Position numbers and translations under genes: made by a program
Assembly: GCA_963760735.1 (NCBI GenBank)
Contig: CAVXEB010000004.1
Span: forward strand, 1,364,001-1,428,000
Direction: 5' to 3'
Source of the DNA: CF-46 sp963760735
GTDB taxonomy: Bacteria > Chloroflexota > Limnocylindria > Limnocylindrales > CSP1-4
DNA: 64,000 bases
Notes under the pieces: generated by a model
The model's input: the letters and a program-made list of their open reading frames with translations, nothing else
Told to the model about the DNA's origin: nothing
The model's database searches: none
Part shown: positions 1 through 8,751 of the stretch, piece after piece
How positions within the stretch are numbered: position 1 is the first letter of the stretch
Layout of the letters: each line of letters starts with the position of its first letter

Positions 1-75
1 CAGGCGGCCAACAACCGCCTGATCCGCCCCGACGTCCGCTACATCGGGCCCGCGGAGCGCGACCTCCCGGCCTGA
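1..75 (+). CDS. C-terminal end of an unidentified protein (partial)
   Basis: An open frame enters from the left edge and gives 24 residues ending in a TGA at 73-75. The residues include RLIRPDVRYIGPAERDL. This is too short to place in a family. The stop codon lies inside the first unit of the 21-bp tandem repeat that starts at 71, so the repeat appears to be a multiplication of this gene's last bases and its stop. No function is proposed. Confidence 0.5.
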   Translation, partial: QAANNRLIRPDVRYIGPAERDLPA

Positions 76-153
76 GCCCTCCGCGCCGGTGCCTGAGCCC
101 TCCGCGCCGGTGCCTGAGCCCTCCGCGCCGGTGCCTGAGCCCTCCGCGCCGGT
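71..153. repeat. 21-bp direct tandem repeat, four units
   Basis: The unit cctgagccctccgcgccggt plus g is repeated head to tail at 71-91, 92-112, 113-133 and 134-153, the last one base short. The unit is 21 bp, so it keeps frame, and each copy carries the TGA that ends the upstream gene. A small open frame through it (PEPSAPV repeated) reads the other frame and is probably not a gene. The rest of the gap to 374 shows no gene or obvious signal. Confidence 0.9.
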
Positions 154-374
154 CAACGCCGGCCTGACACGCCGGATATCACCCGGGATGCTATTCCGGC
201 GCCTCGACTGGCGACAAGGCCACCGGATCGCGTCGCGTCGAGCGTGGAGCGGCCTGCTCACGATCGAGTCGTCCTCGATCAAGGCTCGGGACGTGCTCCT
301 GATCGCCGATCAGGCCTGGAAATAACACCTCGACTCATATCGATGGCGGGAAGGACGAGGCGGTACTCCCCGGC

Positions 375-1511
375 TCAGCGAGCGGCCGGCACGGGTGCGA
401 GCCGTTGCAGTGTTTCGGTGGCGACACGGTCGGCGATCCGCTCGACGACGTAGCTCGCGTCGCGACCCGCGCCTGCGACCAGCATCGACGAGAAGGCGTA
501 CTGGAACGGCACCCCGAGGAAGTAGAGACCGGGGATCGTCGGGCTGACGCCGCGGACTTCCTCCGGCCAGCCGTCCGGGCCCGTGATCGGCGCGTCGACG
601 AACGCGTAGTCGGGTCGGTACCCGGTGGCCCAGATCACGTTGGCGACGTCGAGGACGGTGCCATCGGCCAGCACCGGCAGACCGTTCCGGACAGCGGTCG
701 TCCGCTCGTCGTGGCGTTCGACACCGGCCCGGTCGAGGTCCGGGAGCCGGACCCGAAGGAGCGGCCCGCCGGCCTTCCGGACTTCCGGACGCATCCGCCG
801 TCCCATCGGCGTCTTCATCGTGAGGACGTGTCCGAAGACGAACTCGACGACCGGCCAGCCAACAGCCGCGCGCCTCGTGTCGGTGACTCGGATCGGCATC
901 TGACCATGAGAGCGGCCGGACAGGATCGTCCGGTGGCCGGCGTTCGCGACTTCGTAGGCGATGTCGGCGCCGGAGTGAGACAGGCCGACCACCAGGACGG
1001 CGCCGTCCTGAAGCTGTGCCGGGTTGCGGTAGTCGTGCGAGTGCAGCTGGCGGATGCCCGGGTCTAGCTCGGCGGCGAATGGCGGGACGCTGGGCCGGCG
1101 GAACGGACCCGTCGCGACGATGACCTGTCGGGCGGCGATGCGCGCCCCGGCACCGGTCATCACCACGAACCCCTCCTCGACCGGCTGGACGCGCTCGACA
1201 CGCGTGCCGCTCCGGACGGGCAGATCGAACTCTTTCGTGTAGGCCTCGAGATAGTCGGCCATCTCCCGACCGGTCGGCCAGGACCAGGCCTCCGCCGGGA
1301 ACCGCATGCCCGGCAGCGAATCGTAGCGGGCGGGGCTGTAGAGCTTCAGCGAGTCCCAGCGGTTGCGCCAGTGGTCGCCGATCCGCTCGTCGGCATCGAG
1401 GATCACGAACGGCAGGCCGCGCCGCGCGAGGTGATATCCGGCCGACAACCCTGCCTGGCCCGCACCGATCACGACCGTGTCGATTCGCTCGGCTGCCGTC
1501 TCGCTGCCCAT
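375..1511 (-). CDS. FAD/NAD(P)-dependent flavin monooxygenase (CzcO/YUCCA-like)
   Basis: This 378-residue flavoprotein probably oxidises a small substrate with NADPH and oxygen; the substrate is unknown. The N-terminus carries an FAD-binding Rossmann motif, VVIGAGQAGLSAGYHLA, near residue 15. A second nucleotide-binding motif, VVGLSHSGADIAYEVA, lies mid-protein, and the family's ATG motif appears near the C-terminus as WATGYRP. The start is the ATG at 1511 because a GGAGAA ribosome site lies just upstream; the longer open frame upstream is not protein-like. It sits 139 bp downstream of the LuxR-type regulator on the same strand, which may control it. Family call is firm, reaction is not. Confidence 0.85.
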   Translation of the reverse strand: MGSETAAERIDTVVIGAGQAGLSAGYHLARRGLPFVILDADERIGDHWRNRWDSLKLYSPARYDSLPGMRFPAEAWSWPTGREMADYLEAYTKEFDLPVRSGTRVERVQPVEEGFVVMTGAGARIAARQVIVATGPFRRPSVPPFAAELDPGIRQLHSHDYRNPAQLQDGAVLVVGLSHSGADIAYEVANAGHRTILSGRSHGQMPIRVTDTRRAAVGWPVVEFVFGHVLTMKTPMGRRMRPEVRKAGGPLLRVRLPDLDRAGVERHDERTTAVRNGLPVLADGTVLDVANVIWATGYRPDYAFVDAPITGPDGWPEEVRGVSPTIPGLYFLGVPFQYAFSSMLVAGAGRDASYVVERIADRVATETLQRLAPVPAAR

Positions 1512-1650
1512 GGCTCGTTCTCCAGTGTCAGGTTCGGAGGCGACCGACCGGTGCTCAGTCAGGTCGCCGAACCCGATGCTGGGAGTAAGAAGCCGCGGTC
1601 GCATCGGCGAAAGCACCCAATCGCGGGTGGGCCGCCGATGGGTACCGCGG

Positions 1651-3321
1651 TCAGCCGAGGTGGTGCTGGAGGGCGAAGGCCGTCGCCGCCGCCCGCGACG
1701 ACACCTCGAGCTTCGTGTAGATGTTGCTGACGTGGCGGTCGACGGTCCGCTCGCTGATCCCGAGCACACCGGCGATCTCGCGGTTCGTGGCGCCGCGGGC
1801 GAGCTGCCCGAGGACCTCGACCTCGCGAGCGCTCAAGCCACCCGGCGTCGGCGGCGGGGCAGCGATGAACGCGTCGAGCCTGCGAGCATCCGGGACGGCG
1901 CCGAGCCGCTCGAACGCGTCACGTGCCGCCTCGAGTGCGATCGCAGCGCTCTCGTCGTCGCCGAGGGCGCGGCAGGCCAGCCCGATCCCTTCGCGCACGC
2001 GAGCCGACTCGTACGGCGCATCGAGCGCCTGCCACAGGTCGGCGGCACGACGGTAGGCGGTCAGGGCCGCCAGGGGATCGCCGCCCGCCAGCCGCGCGGC
2101 GCCGTCCGCGCTCGCGGCGATTGCGTCGAGCATGGGTGCGGCGGCCATCCCGGCGAGTCCCACCAGCTCGTCGGCGGCGATCCGGGCCCCATCGGGGTCG
2201 CCGTCCGCGATCGCGACGCTGACCAGCGCGTCCAGCAGCGGCGCCCGGCCGAGCCCGATCGGCGTCTCGTCGATCGCCCGCTTCAACATGGCCCTGGCGG
2301 CGGAAGCCCGGCCCTGGGCGAATCGGAGGAGCGGCAGCCCGGGCTCGACGCGCCGGCCCCAGCCGGCCGCCTCGCGGTACGCCGTCTCGGCGGCGTCGAG
2401 ATCGCCGCTCAGGCGGGAGAGCTCGGCCCGGAGGTAGAACGCTTCGCCGGCGGCCGGCTCCGGTGGCGGGCGGAGCAGCGTCTCCTCGGCCGCCCGGACC
2501 TCCGCGGTCGCGGAGGGCCAGTCGCCGTGGAACCGCATCAGCTCGGCCCGGTAGACGAGGCAGCGGCCGCGGAACGCCATGAGGTCCGGCTGTTCGTCGC
2601 GCCACCGCGTCAGCGCCTCGGTCCAGCCCTGCGCGCGACGAAGATCGTAGATCTCGTGGAACGCCTCGATCGACGCGCAATAGACGATGCCGGTCACGAC
2701 GGGCCCGACCTCGCCCGACGTGACCGCGAGCATCGCGTCGTCGAGGAATGCGACCCCGCGGTCGATCTCGCCCATCGCGATCAACGAACGACCGCGACCG
2801 AGGCGGGCCATCGTCGCCAGGTCCGACTCGCCGAACCGATCAGCGACGGACGCGGCGCGCTCGAACAACGCGAACGCCGCCTCCGGGTCCCCCTCGTCGA
2901 ACGTCCGGAGCGCCTGCGGGATGAGCAGGTAGCCATTGACGACCGTGTCGAGGCCGTGCTCGTCCACGAGCCGCTGCGACCTGGCCAGCCAACCGCCCCC
3001 AACCGCGAACTCGCCGCGGTTGGCCAGCATCATCCCGAGCCAGTACGCGAGCAGCGCCGCGAACGCCGGGTCGCTGCCATCGAGAGCCGCCTGGTGAGCG
3101 CGCGACAGGAGCGCCGCCGCGCCGTCATCGTCGCCCATGAGGTGGGTGGCGAGGCCCGCCTGGCCGAGGTCCCGTGCGCCGAGTGCGCCGGCGCGATCGG
3201 CCGCCTCGTAGGCGCGCGCGGCGAGGGTCCATTCGCGGCGCGCGAAGGCGTCGCGGGCATGATCGAGGTCGGTGGAAGTCCTCACGGCATCGGGTCCGCG
3301 GTCAATGTACCCCTCGGTCAC
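1651..3321 (-). CDS. LuxR-family regulator with long helical (TPR-like) N-terminal region
   Basis: A 556-residue cytoplasmic regulator. The last ~60 residues form a classic LuxR helix-turn-helix, with LSAREVEVLGQLARGATN and ISERTVDRHVSNIYTKL. The ~490 residues before it are Ala/Arg/Leu-rich paired helices of the TPR kind (many A-x-A-x-Y/L repeats), as in LAL/MalT-like regulators. There is no P-loop ATPase domain, so it is a short relative of that group. The GTG at 3321 is chosen because GGAGG lies five bases upstream; the open frame extends further to 3516 with low-complexity residues. The flavin monooxygenase downstream on the same strand is the most likely target. The inducer is unknown. 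Confidence 0.8.
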   Translation of the reverse strand: MTEGYIDRGPDAVRTSTDLDHARDAFARREWTLAARAYEAADRAGALGARDLGQAGLATHLMGDDDGAAALLSRAHQAALDGSDPAFAALLAYWLGMMLANRGEFAVGGGWLARSQRLVDEHGLDTVVNGYLLIPQALRTFDEGDPEAAFALFERAASVADRFGESDLATMARLGRGRSLIAMGEIDRGVAFLDDAMLAVTSGEVGPVVTGIVYCASIEAFHEIYDLRRAQGWTEALTRWRDEQPDLMAFRGRCLVYRAELMRFHGDWPSATAEVRAAEETLLRPPPEPAAGEAFYLRAELSRLSGDLDAAETAYREAAGWGRRVEPGLPLLRFAQGRASAARAMLKRAIDETPIGLGRAPLLDALVSVAIADGDPDGARIAADELVGLAGMAAAPMLDAIAASADGAARLAGGDPLAALTAYRRAADLWQALDAPYESARVREGIGLACRALGDDESAAIALEAARDAFERLGAVPDARRLDAFIAAPPPTPGGLSAREVEVLGQLARGATNREIAGVLGISERTVDRHVSNIYTKLEVSSRAAATAFALQHHLG

Positions 3322-3578
3322 CTGCGCCTCCGTCGGGCCCGACTGGCCCGCCCGATCCTGCCTGTCGCGCCGAAGATCACCGCCCTTGTTGTTCGCGGTA
3401 CGTCGTGAGGGTCGAGGCGGCCGGGACCGTCGATTTCGTGCCGCTGGGAGGCCGACCGGCGTCGCGCACGGGCCTCCCGGGGGTGCCCCGCCCCCGTTGA
3501 CGCGGTCGGGGGCCACGGAATCACGATGGCGGTCATGTCCGGGATCGCAGGACGCGATCGCGACGAACGGGCGGCGCC

Positions 3579-4613
3579 CTACAACCAGCCGCGGCGGCGC
3601 ATGTACAGGAACGCGCCACCCGTCGCGACGATCATCGCGAATGCCAGCAGCCAGAAGTCGCCGAGCCCTTCGTCGCCGGGCAGCTCGACGTTCATGCCCC
3701 AGATGCTGGCGATGAGTGTCGCCGGGAGGAGCAGCACGCTCAGGGCGGTCAGAACGGACAGGTTGTCGTTCAGGCGATGGGTGAGCGCCGACTCGTTCGT
3801 CGACTCGAGCGCTTCGATGACCTCCTTGTAGTTCTCGAGGGTGTCCCAGATGCGCTCGGCGGCGTCGGAGACATCGTCGAAGTAGACCTCCATCTCCTCG
3901 GCGAGGTAGCGCTGCTTGCTTCGCTCCAGGTCCCGGATGACCGCCCGCTGGGGCCGGACGATCCGCCGGAAGTTGATGATCTCCTGCTTCGCGTTCGAGA
4001 GCGCCCGGACGATCTCGCTCGAGCGCCCTTCGAGGATGTCGTCCTCGAGCTGGTCGAGCTTGTTGCCCATCTTGCGGAGCATCGGGAATGCGGCGTCGAC
4101 GTTCGTATCGACGATCTTGTAGAGCAGGTAGCCGGAGCCCTTCGAGAACGTCGCCTCGCGGAGCTCCTCACGCGCCTCCATCCGCTCGAACATCGCCTGC
4201 AATGGCGGCAGGGTCGTCTCGGTGAAGGTGATGAGGTAGTCCGGGCCGACGAACAGGTCGACCTCGGCGGTCAGCAGCCTGCCAGTTGCCTTCTCGAACA
4301 CCGGAAAGTGGAGGACGATGAAGAGGTAGTCGTCGTAGACATCCAGCTTCGGGCGCTGGTTGCGCGAGTAGACGTCCTCCCAGTCGAGCGGGTGGAAGTC
4401 GTAGTGCTCCTCGAGCCACTCGCGGTGGGCGAGGCGCGGATCCTCGATGTGGATCCAGCGGAGGCCGGCGGCCTCGACGATGCGCGGCTCGGCTACCTCA
4501 CCGGCGACGGGCGCGACCGCACGGCCGGACCGGATGGGTCGGCGGAGCTGCGGGCGCGGAATCGGGGGCAGGTTCGGCATCGACTGGGAGGCTTCATATG
4601 CGGTCGGCCGCAT
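3579..4613 (-). CDS. corA: CorA-family divalent cation transporter
   Basis: Inner-membrane Mg2+/Co2+ (possibly Zn2+) channel of 344 residues. The family signature GMN is present in IWGMNVELPG, directly after transmembrane helix 1 (LLLPATLIASIWG), followed by a second C-terminal helix (LLAFAMIVATGGAFLYM) and a short basic tail. The large N-terminal cytoplasmic part ends in a long coiled helix rich in Glu and Arg, as in the CorA funnel. The start could be the ATG at 4613 or the one at 4580 (333 residues); neither has a clear ribosome site. It lies 41 bp downstream of a CDF cation exporter on the same strand, so the pair may form a metal-homeostasis operon. Confidence 0.92.
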   Translation of the reverse strand: MRPTAYEASQSMPNLPPIPRPQLRRPIRSGRAVAPVAGEVAEPRIVEAAGLRWIHIEDPRLAHREWLEEHYDFHPLDWEDVYSRNQRPKLDVYDDYLFIVLHFPVFEKATGRLLTAEVDLFVGPDYLITFTETTLPPLQAMFERMEAREELREATFSKGSGYLLYKIVDTNVDAAFPMLRKMGNKLDQLEDDILEGRSSEIVRALSNAKQEIINFRRIVRPQRAVIRDLERSKQRYLAEEMEVYFDDVSDAAERIWDTLENYKEVIEALESTNESALTHRLNDNLSVLTALSVLLLPATLIASIWGMNVELPGDEGLGDFWLLAFAMIVATGGAFLYMRRRGWL

Positions 4614-4654
4614 CGTAGCCGCTCGAATGGGGGCGCCGCCACCATCCGGACGGT

Positions 4655-5554
4655 CTAGTGCTGGGCCTGCTCGGCGCGAGCCTCCCACAGGACATGCTCG
4701 GGTGTCTCGAGCTGGAAGGTCGAGTGGTTGATGTCGAAATCGGCCGACAGGCACAGCGCCAGGTGGTCGAGGATGTCGCCTGGCTTCGCGTCCTCGCCGA
4801 GCACGACGTGAGCCGACACGACGTTGATCCCGCTCGTGATCGTCCAGGCGTGGAGGTCGTGGACATCGATCACGCCCGGCGCCTCGCGGATGTGCCGCTC
4901 GACGTCCGCCATGTCGATCCCCTTGGGCGTCGCTTCCAGGAGGACGTCGACACTGTCCCGCAACAGCGTCACGGTCCGCGGCACGATCAGGATCGCGACG
5001 ACCAGCGACGCGACCGCGTCTGCCTGGTACCAGCCCGTGACGACGATCACGAGACCGGCGAACAGCACCGCGGCCGACCCGATCAGGTCGCCGGCAACCT
5101 CGAGATACGCGCCGCGGACGACGAGGCTCTCCCGTTGACCGGGAGCGAGGAGTCGCAGCGAGAAACCGTTCGCGACGAGGGCGATCACGGCGACCACGAT
5201 CACGATTCCGCCCTGGACGTCGGGGGGCGCGACGAACCGGCGAACCGCCTCGATCGCGATGAAGATCGCGATGAGGAGCAGCAGGACCGAGTTCGCGGCC
5301 GCGGCGACGATCTCGAGCCGGCGGAGGCCGAACGACCGGGTGTCGGACGGGGGTCGCGAGGCGAGCCGGATGGCCACCAGCGAGAAGGCGATCCCCGTCA
5401 CGTCCGCGAAGGCGTGGCCCGCATCGGCGAGAAGCGCCAGCGAGTTGGCCGCGAAGCCTGCGACGAGCTCCACGACGAGCAACGCCACGCCGATCGCGAT
5501 CGCCGCGCGGAGGCTCCCCGCGTGTCGACCGGCGGAGGAACGGGTCTGGGCCAC
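4655..5554 (-). CDS. Cation diffusion facilitator (zinc-type exporter)
   Basis: A 299-residue CDF antiporter that exports Zn2+, Co2+ or Cd2+ for protons. Six transmembrane segments are readable, then a cytoplasmic C-terminal domain with the metal-handling HDLHAW motif. Helix 2 has the H-x3-D ligand pair in ADAGHAFADV. Helix 5 has E in place of the usual His in YLEVAGDLIGS, a variant I recall from actinobacterial CDF proteins. The GTG at 5554 is chosen because upstream codons are low-complexity and run into the divergent ABC gene. It has no good ribosome site and may be leaderless. It is transcribed away from the ABC exporter at 5638. Confidence 0.88.
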   Translation of the reverse strand: MAQTRSSAGRHAGSLRAAIAIGVALLVVELVAGFAANSLALLADAGHAFADVTGIAFSLVAIRLASRPPSDTRSFGLRRLEIVAAAANSVLLLLIAIFIAIEAVRRFVAPPDVQGGIVIVVAVIALVANGFSLRLLAPGQRESLVVRGAYLEVAGDLIGSAAVLFAGLVIVVTGWYQADAVASLVVAILIVPRTVTLLRDSVDVLLEATPKGIDMADVERHIREAPGVIDVHDLHAWTITSGINVVSAHVVLGEDAKPGDILDHLALCLSADFDINHSTFQLETPEHVLWEARAEQAQH

Positions 5555-5637
5555 GGTCGGAGGGTAGCGCGCCGGCGCCCGGATCGATCGGGTACCGTCA
5601 GTCCGGCCGGAGGAGCCGGCGGCACCGAGGAGGCTCG

Positions 5638-6558
5638 ATGACGGCGGTTCCGGACGCACGCGGGGTCCTGGAGGCCCACGGGTACGGCAAGCGCTACCGC
5701 CGGACGTGGGCGCTGCGCGGCGTGGACCTGACCGTCCCGGAGCGGAGCATCACCGCCCTCGTCGGGCCGAACGGGTCCGGGAAGTCGACTCTGATCCGGA
5801 GTTGGATCGGGTTCGAGGGGGCGACCGAGGGTCGACTCGTCACCGGCGGCGTCGATCCGCGGCGCGATCGCGCCGGCGCGGTCGGGCGGGTCGGCTACGT
5901 TCCCCAGTCACCGTCGCTCTACCGGGACCTGACGGTCGCTCAGCACGTAACGCTCGCGGCGACGCTCCGCGATGGATTCGACGAAGAGATGGCAGCGCAC
6001 TACGTGGAGCGCCTGTCGATCCCGCTCGACGCGAAGGCCGGCCAGCTGTCCGGCGGCGAGCAGGCGCAGGTCGGGCTGGCCCTCGCGCTTGCGACGCGGG
6101 CTCCGATCCTCCTCCTCGACGAGCCGCTGGCGAGCCTCGACCCGCTGGCCCGTCGCGAGTTTCTGCACCTGATGGTCGAGGCGGTCCGTGCCTCCGAGGC
6201 AACGGCGCTCCTCTCGTCCCACGTGATCACCGACATCGAGCAGGCGTGCGACCGCCTGATCGTCCTCGGCAAGGGGCACACTCTGCTCGACCTGCCGATC
6301 GCGGAGGCGCTCGCCCACCACCGGATCGTCGTGGGCGATGCGTCCGTGGCCGCCGCGGCCGTCGGAGCCGAGGCCATCGTCGGATCGTTCCCGGCACCGG
6401 CGGGACAGCCCCTCACCCTGATCCGGACAGCGGCCGTCGCGCCGCTCGGCGACGAGCCGGGCCGACCGGCGACCCTCGAGGAGATCGTGATCGGCCACCT
6501 GGCTGCCGGCCGGCGCCGAGCGGCCCGGTCGGTCGCCGCGGACGGAGCCGCGGCATGA
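5638..6558 (+). CDS. ABC transporter ATP-binding protein
   Basis: The cytoplasmic ATPase of an ABC-2 type exporter, 306 residues. It has Walker A GPNGSGKST near residue 43, Q-loop VPQSPSLYRDLT, signature LSGGEQAQ, Walker B ILLLDEP and the switch His in LLSSHV. The C-terminal ~90 residues are the variable tail seen in exporters of the CcmA type. GAGGAGG precedes the ATG by about 7 bases. Its stop overlaps the ATG of the permease at 6555 (ATGA), so the two are translationally coupled. The cargo cannot be told from the sequence. Confidence 0.95.
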   Translation: MTAVPDARGVLEAHGYGKRYRRTWALRGVDLTVPERSITALVGPNGSGKSTLIRSWIGFEGATEGRLVTGGVDPRRDRAGAVGRVGYVPQSPSLYRDLTVAQHVTLAATLRDGFDEEMAAHYVERLSIPLDAKAGQLSGGEQAQVGLALALATRAPILLLDEPLASLDPLARREFLHLMVEAVRASEATALLSSHVITDIEQACDRLIVLGKGHTLLDLPIAEALAHHRIVVGDASVAAAAVGAEAIVGSFPAPAGQPLTLIRTAAVAPLGDEPGRPATLEEIVIGHLAAGRRRAARSVAADGAAA

Positions 6559-7487
6559 CCCTGCGCGCGGTGCTCCTCACCTTCCGGATGGCCCGGTTCG
6601 AGACGACGCTGATCGTCGGCGCGACGGTCCTCTCGCTGCTCGTATCGGCGATCGTCATCGGCTGGTGGAACCTTGGGGGCTACGTCCGCTGCGCGACCGA
6701 TGAGCAAGTCGCCGTGAGCGCCTTCTGCCAGGCGTCGATCGCGCCGTGGCTGGAGCGGATCGCCCGGGCATCGACCGGACTCATCCCGATCTTTCCCGTG
6801 ATCGCCGGCTTGCTGGCCGGCGGTCCGATCGTCGCCCGCGAGCTCGAGAGCGGGACCGCCCGGCTCGCCTGGTCCCTCGGGCCGGCACGACTGCGCTGGT
6901 TCGGTCAGCGCGTCGTGCCCATGTTCATCCTGGTGGCCTGCACGGCGCTCGCAATCGGGCTGATCGCCGATCCGCTGATCCACCTCAACCAGCCGTCGAT
7001 CCCCCTCGATACGTCGTTCTTCGCGTTCCGTGGGCGAGGCCTCCTCATCGCGGTCGAGGCGGTCCTGATGGCGTCCGTCGCGCTGGCGATCGGAGCGCTG
7101 GTCGGTCGAGCGGCGCCGACCCTCGTCTTCAGCCTGGTCCTGGTGACGGGCATCGGCTTCGCGGTCGACAAGGTCGAGCGGTCGGTCCTGATGCAGGAGG
7201 CGGTCATCGGGGACGAGTCCGCGTTCTCGGACGACAACCTCTATCTCGATGGCCGACTCCAGATGCCGGATGGCTCGATCCTGACCTGGGAACAGCTCGA
7301 TGCCCAATATCCCGAGCTCGCGCAGAACGGCTGGGACGAGTCGAGCGGCATCAAGAACGTGAACCTCTACATCCCGGGCTCGCGGTACCACGACGTCGAG
7401 CGTCGAGAGGCGCTGGCCCAGGGTCTCGCGGCGCTCGCATTCCTCGTGTTGAGCGCGGTTGTCGTCGTCCGTCGCCGGCCACGCTGA
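6555..7487 (+). CDS. ABC-2 type permease
   Basis: Membrane partner of the preceding ATPase, 310 residues. Transmembrane stretches are visible near the N-terminus (TLIVGATVLSLLVSAIVIG), around residues 75-95, 115-140, 160-200 and at the C-terminus (GLAALAFLVLSAVVVV). Between the last two lies a ~90-residue extracytoplasmic segment with DDNLYLDG and QMPDGSILTWEQLDAQYPE. Such a loop is common in ABC-2 permeases of actinobacteria and Chloroflexota. The start overlaps the ATPase stop by 4 bases. Function is export of an unknown molecule, possibly a drug or lipid. Confidence 0.85.
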   Translation: MTLRAVLLTFRMARFETTLIVGATVLSLLVSAIVIGWWNLGGYVRCATDEQVAVSAFCQASIAPWLERIARASTGLIPIFPVIAGLLAGGPIVARELESGTARLAWSLGPARLRWFGQRVVPMFILVACTALAIGLIADPLIHLNQPSIPLDTSFFAFRGRGLLIAVEAVLMASVALAIGALVGRAAPTLVFSLVLVTGIGFAVDKVERSVLMQEAVIGDESAFSDDNLYLDGRLQMPDGSILTWEQLDAQYPELAQNGWDESSGIKNVNLYIPGSRYHDVERREALAQGLAALAFLVLSAVVVVRRRPR

Positions 7488-7517
7488 GGCGGGCGGCCGC
7501 TCGTCGATAATCGCGTC

Positions 7518-8474
7518 GTGACGAGCGCCCTCCTCGCCTTCGACGACGCCGGCGACCGACTGTTCGCCGCGCTCCGGCGGTTGACCGCGGGTCGCGTCCC
7601 GCCGCTTGCCCGGCTCGAGACACCCGCCTGGGTCGGCGTCGCGATCGCGCTCGTCGGGTGGGCGCTCATCGTCTGGTTCAGCGAGCCGTGGGGGCGGCTC
7701 TGGGGAACCGGCCAGGATGCCCGCTGCTACTGGCAGGCCACGCTGGCCGACCCATACCTCCATTCGGACTGGAACGACCCGATCGCCTACGTCTACTCGC
7801 CGGCGTTCCTCCAGCTCGTCTCGCCGCTGACCGCGCTGCCGTGGCAGGCGTTCATGGCGGTGTGGACCGGTCTCCTCCTCCTCGCCGTCCGGCTGCTGAC
7901 CGGTCCGCGGCTGCTCGCGGCAGGGCTGCTGTTCCCGTTCACCGCGATGGAGGTGGCGGGCGGCAATGTCTCGCTGCTGCTCGCCGTGGCGATCGTCGCC
8001 GGCTTCCGCTGGCCGTGGACCTGGTCCCTCGTCCTCCTGACGAAGATCACCCCCGGCATCGGCCTCCTGTGGTTCGCGGTCCGCCGCGAGTGGACGTCGC
8101 TCGCGATCGCCCTGGGTGCGACCGCGGCGATCGTCGCGGTCTCGTTCGTGATCCTGCCGGAGCAATGGCGAACGTGGGTCGACGTGGTGATCCAGAACGT
8201 CGAGGCCGGCCGCACCGGCACCTGGGCGTCCGTCCCGATCCCGCTCTGGCTCCGGCTCCCGGTCGCGATCGCCGTCGTGGTCTGGGGGGCCCGGACCGAT
8301 CGACCCTGGACGGTCCCCGTGGCGTCGATGCTGGCGCTGCCCGCGATCTGGTACGGCGGGCTGTCGATGCTCCTCGCGGTGATTCCGCTGCTCGGCGGCG
8401 GCCGCGGGTTCGGGCGCTGGGCGCTGCGTGCCGAGGGCGCGCCGAGCCCGGTCCCCGTTCCGGCGGCCGGCTGA
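7518..8474 (+). CDS. GT87-like (DUF2029) polyprenol-phosphate glycosyltransferase
   Basis: A polytopic membrane protein of 318 residues with about eight helices, resembling the GT87/DUF2029 mannosyltransferases that use polyprenol-phosphate sugars outside the membrane. Family-like features are the first luminal loop with WGTGQDARCYWQ and YVYSPAFLQLVSPL, and the later LTKITPGIGLLWF. The start is the GTG at 7518, 30 bp after the ABC permease stop, so it may be the third gene of that transcription unit. The acceptor is unknown. The 277 bp after it (to 8751) holds no gene; it contains cagatcgtcg and its complement about 120 bp apart. Confidence 0.72.
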   Translation: MTSALLAFDDAGDRLFAALRRLTAGRVPPLARLETPAWVGVAIALVGWALIVWFSEPWGRLWGTGQDARCYWQATLADPYLHSDWNDPIAYVYSPAFLQLVSPLTALPWQAFMAVWTGLLLLAVRLLTGPRLLAAGLLFPFTAMEVAGGNVSLLLAVAIVAGFRWPWTWSLVLLTKITPGIGLLWFAVRREWTSLAIALGATAAIVAVSFVILPEQWRTWVDVVIQNVEAGRTGTWASVPIPLWLRLPVAIAVVVWGARTDRPWTVPVASMLALPAIWYGGLSMLLAVIPLLGGGRGFGRWALRAEGAPSPVPVPAAG

Positions 8475-8751
8475 CCGGCCCTTCGCCGGCGCCATCTCGT
8501 CGTCCCACGTCGACGAGGCACCGCTCAAGCGCAAACCGGTGTCAGATCGTCGCCACCGGACGACGGAGTGGGATCGGCACCCGGTTGGTGGCGGCGGCCA
8601 CGCTCGGCCACGCACGGCAGTCGCGTGATTCGCGCCACCGAGGCCGTCGGGTCGTCGCCGGACGACGATCTGACTGGTTGTTCGGCTCGCGATCGTGGAC
8701 GTCGACATGCCGCGACGATCCGGCAGCGCCGCCGCGGCGTCGCGGCGCGGA

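Noticed and set aside
89..325. Small protein with PEPSAPV repeats
   Set aside because: It is only the 21-bp tandem repeat read in another frame, with no ribosome site and no continuation resembling a protein.
8541..8672. Distant inverted copies of cagatcgtcg in the gap after the GT87-like gene, considered as an insertion-sequence end pair
   Set aside because: Only 10 bp match, there is no transposase or target duplication, and such words are common in this GC-rich sequence.
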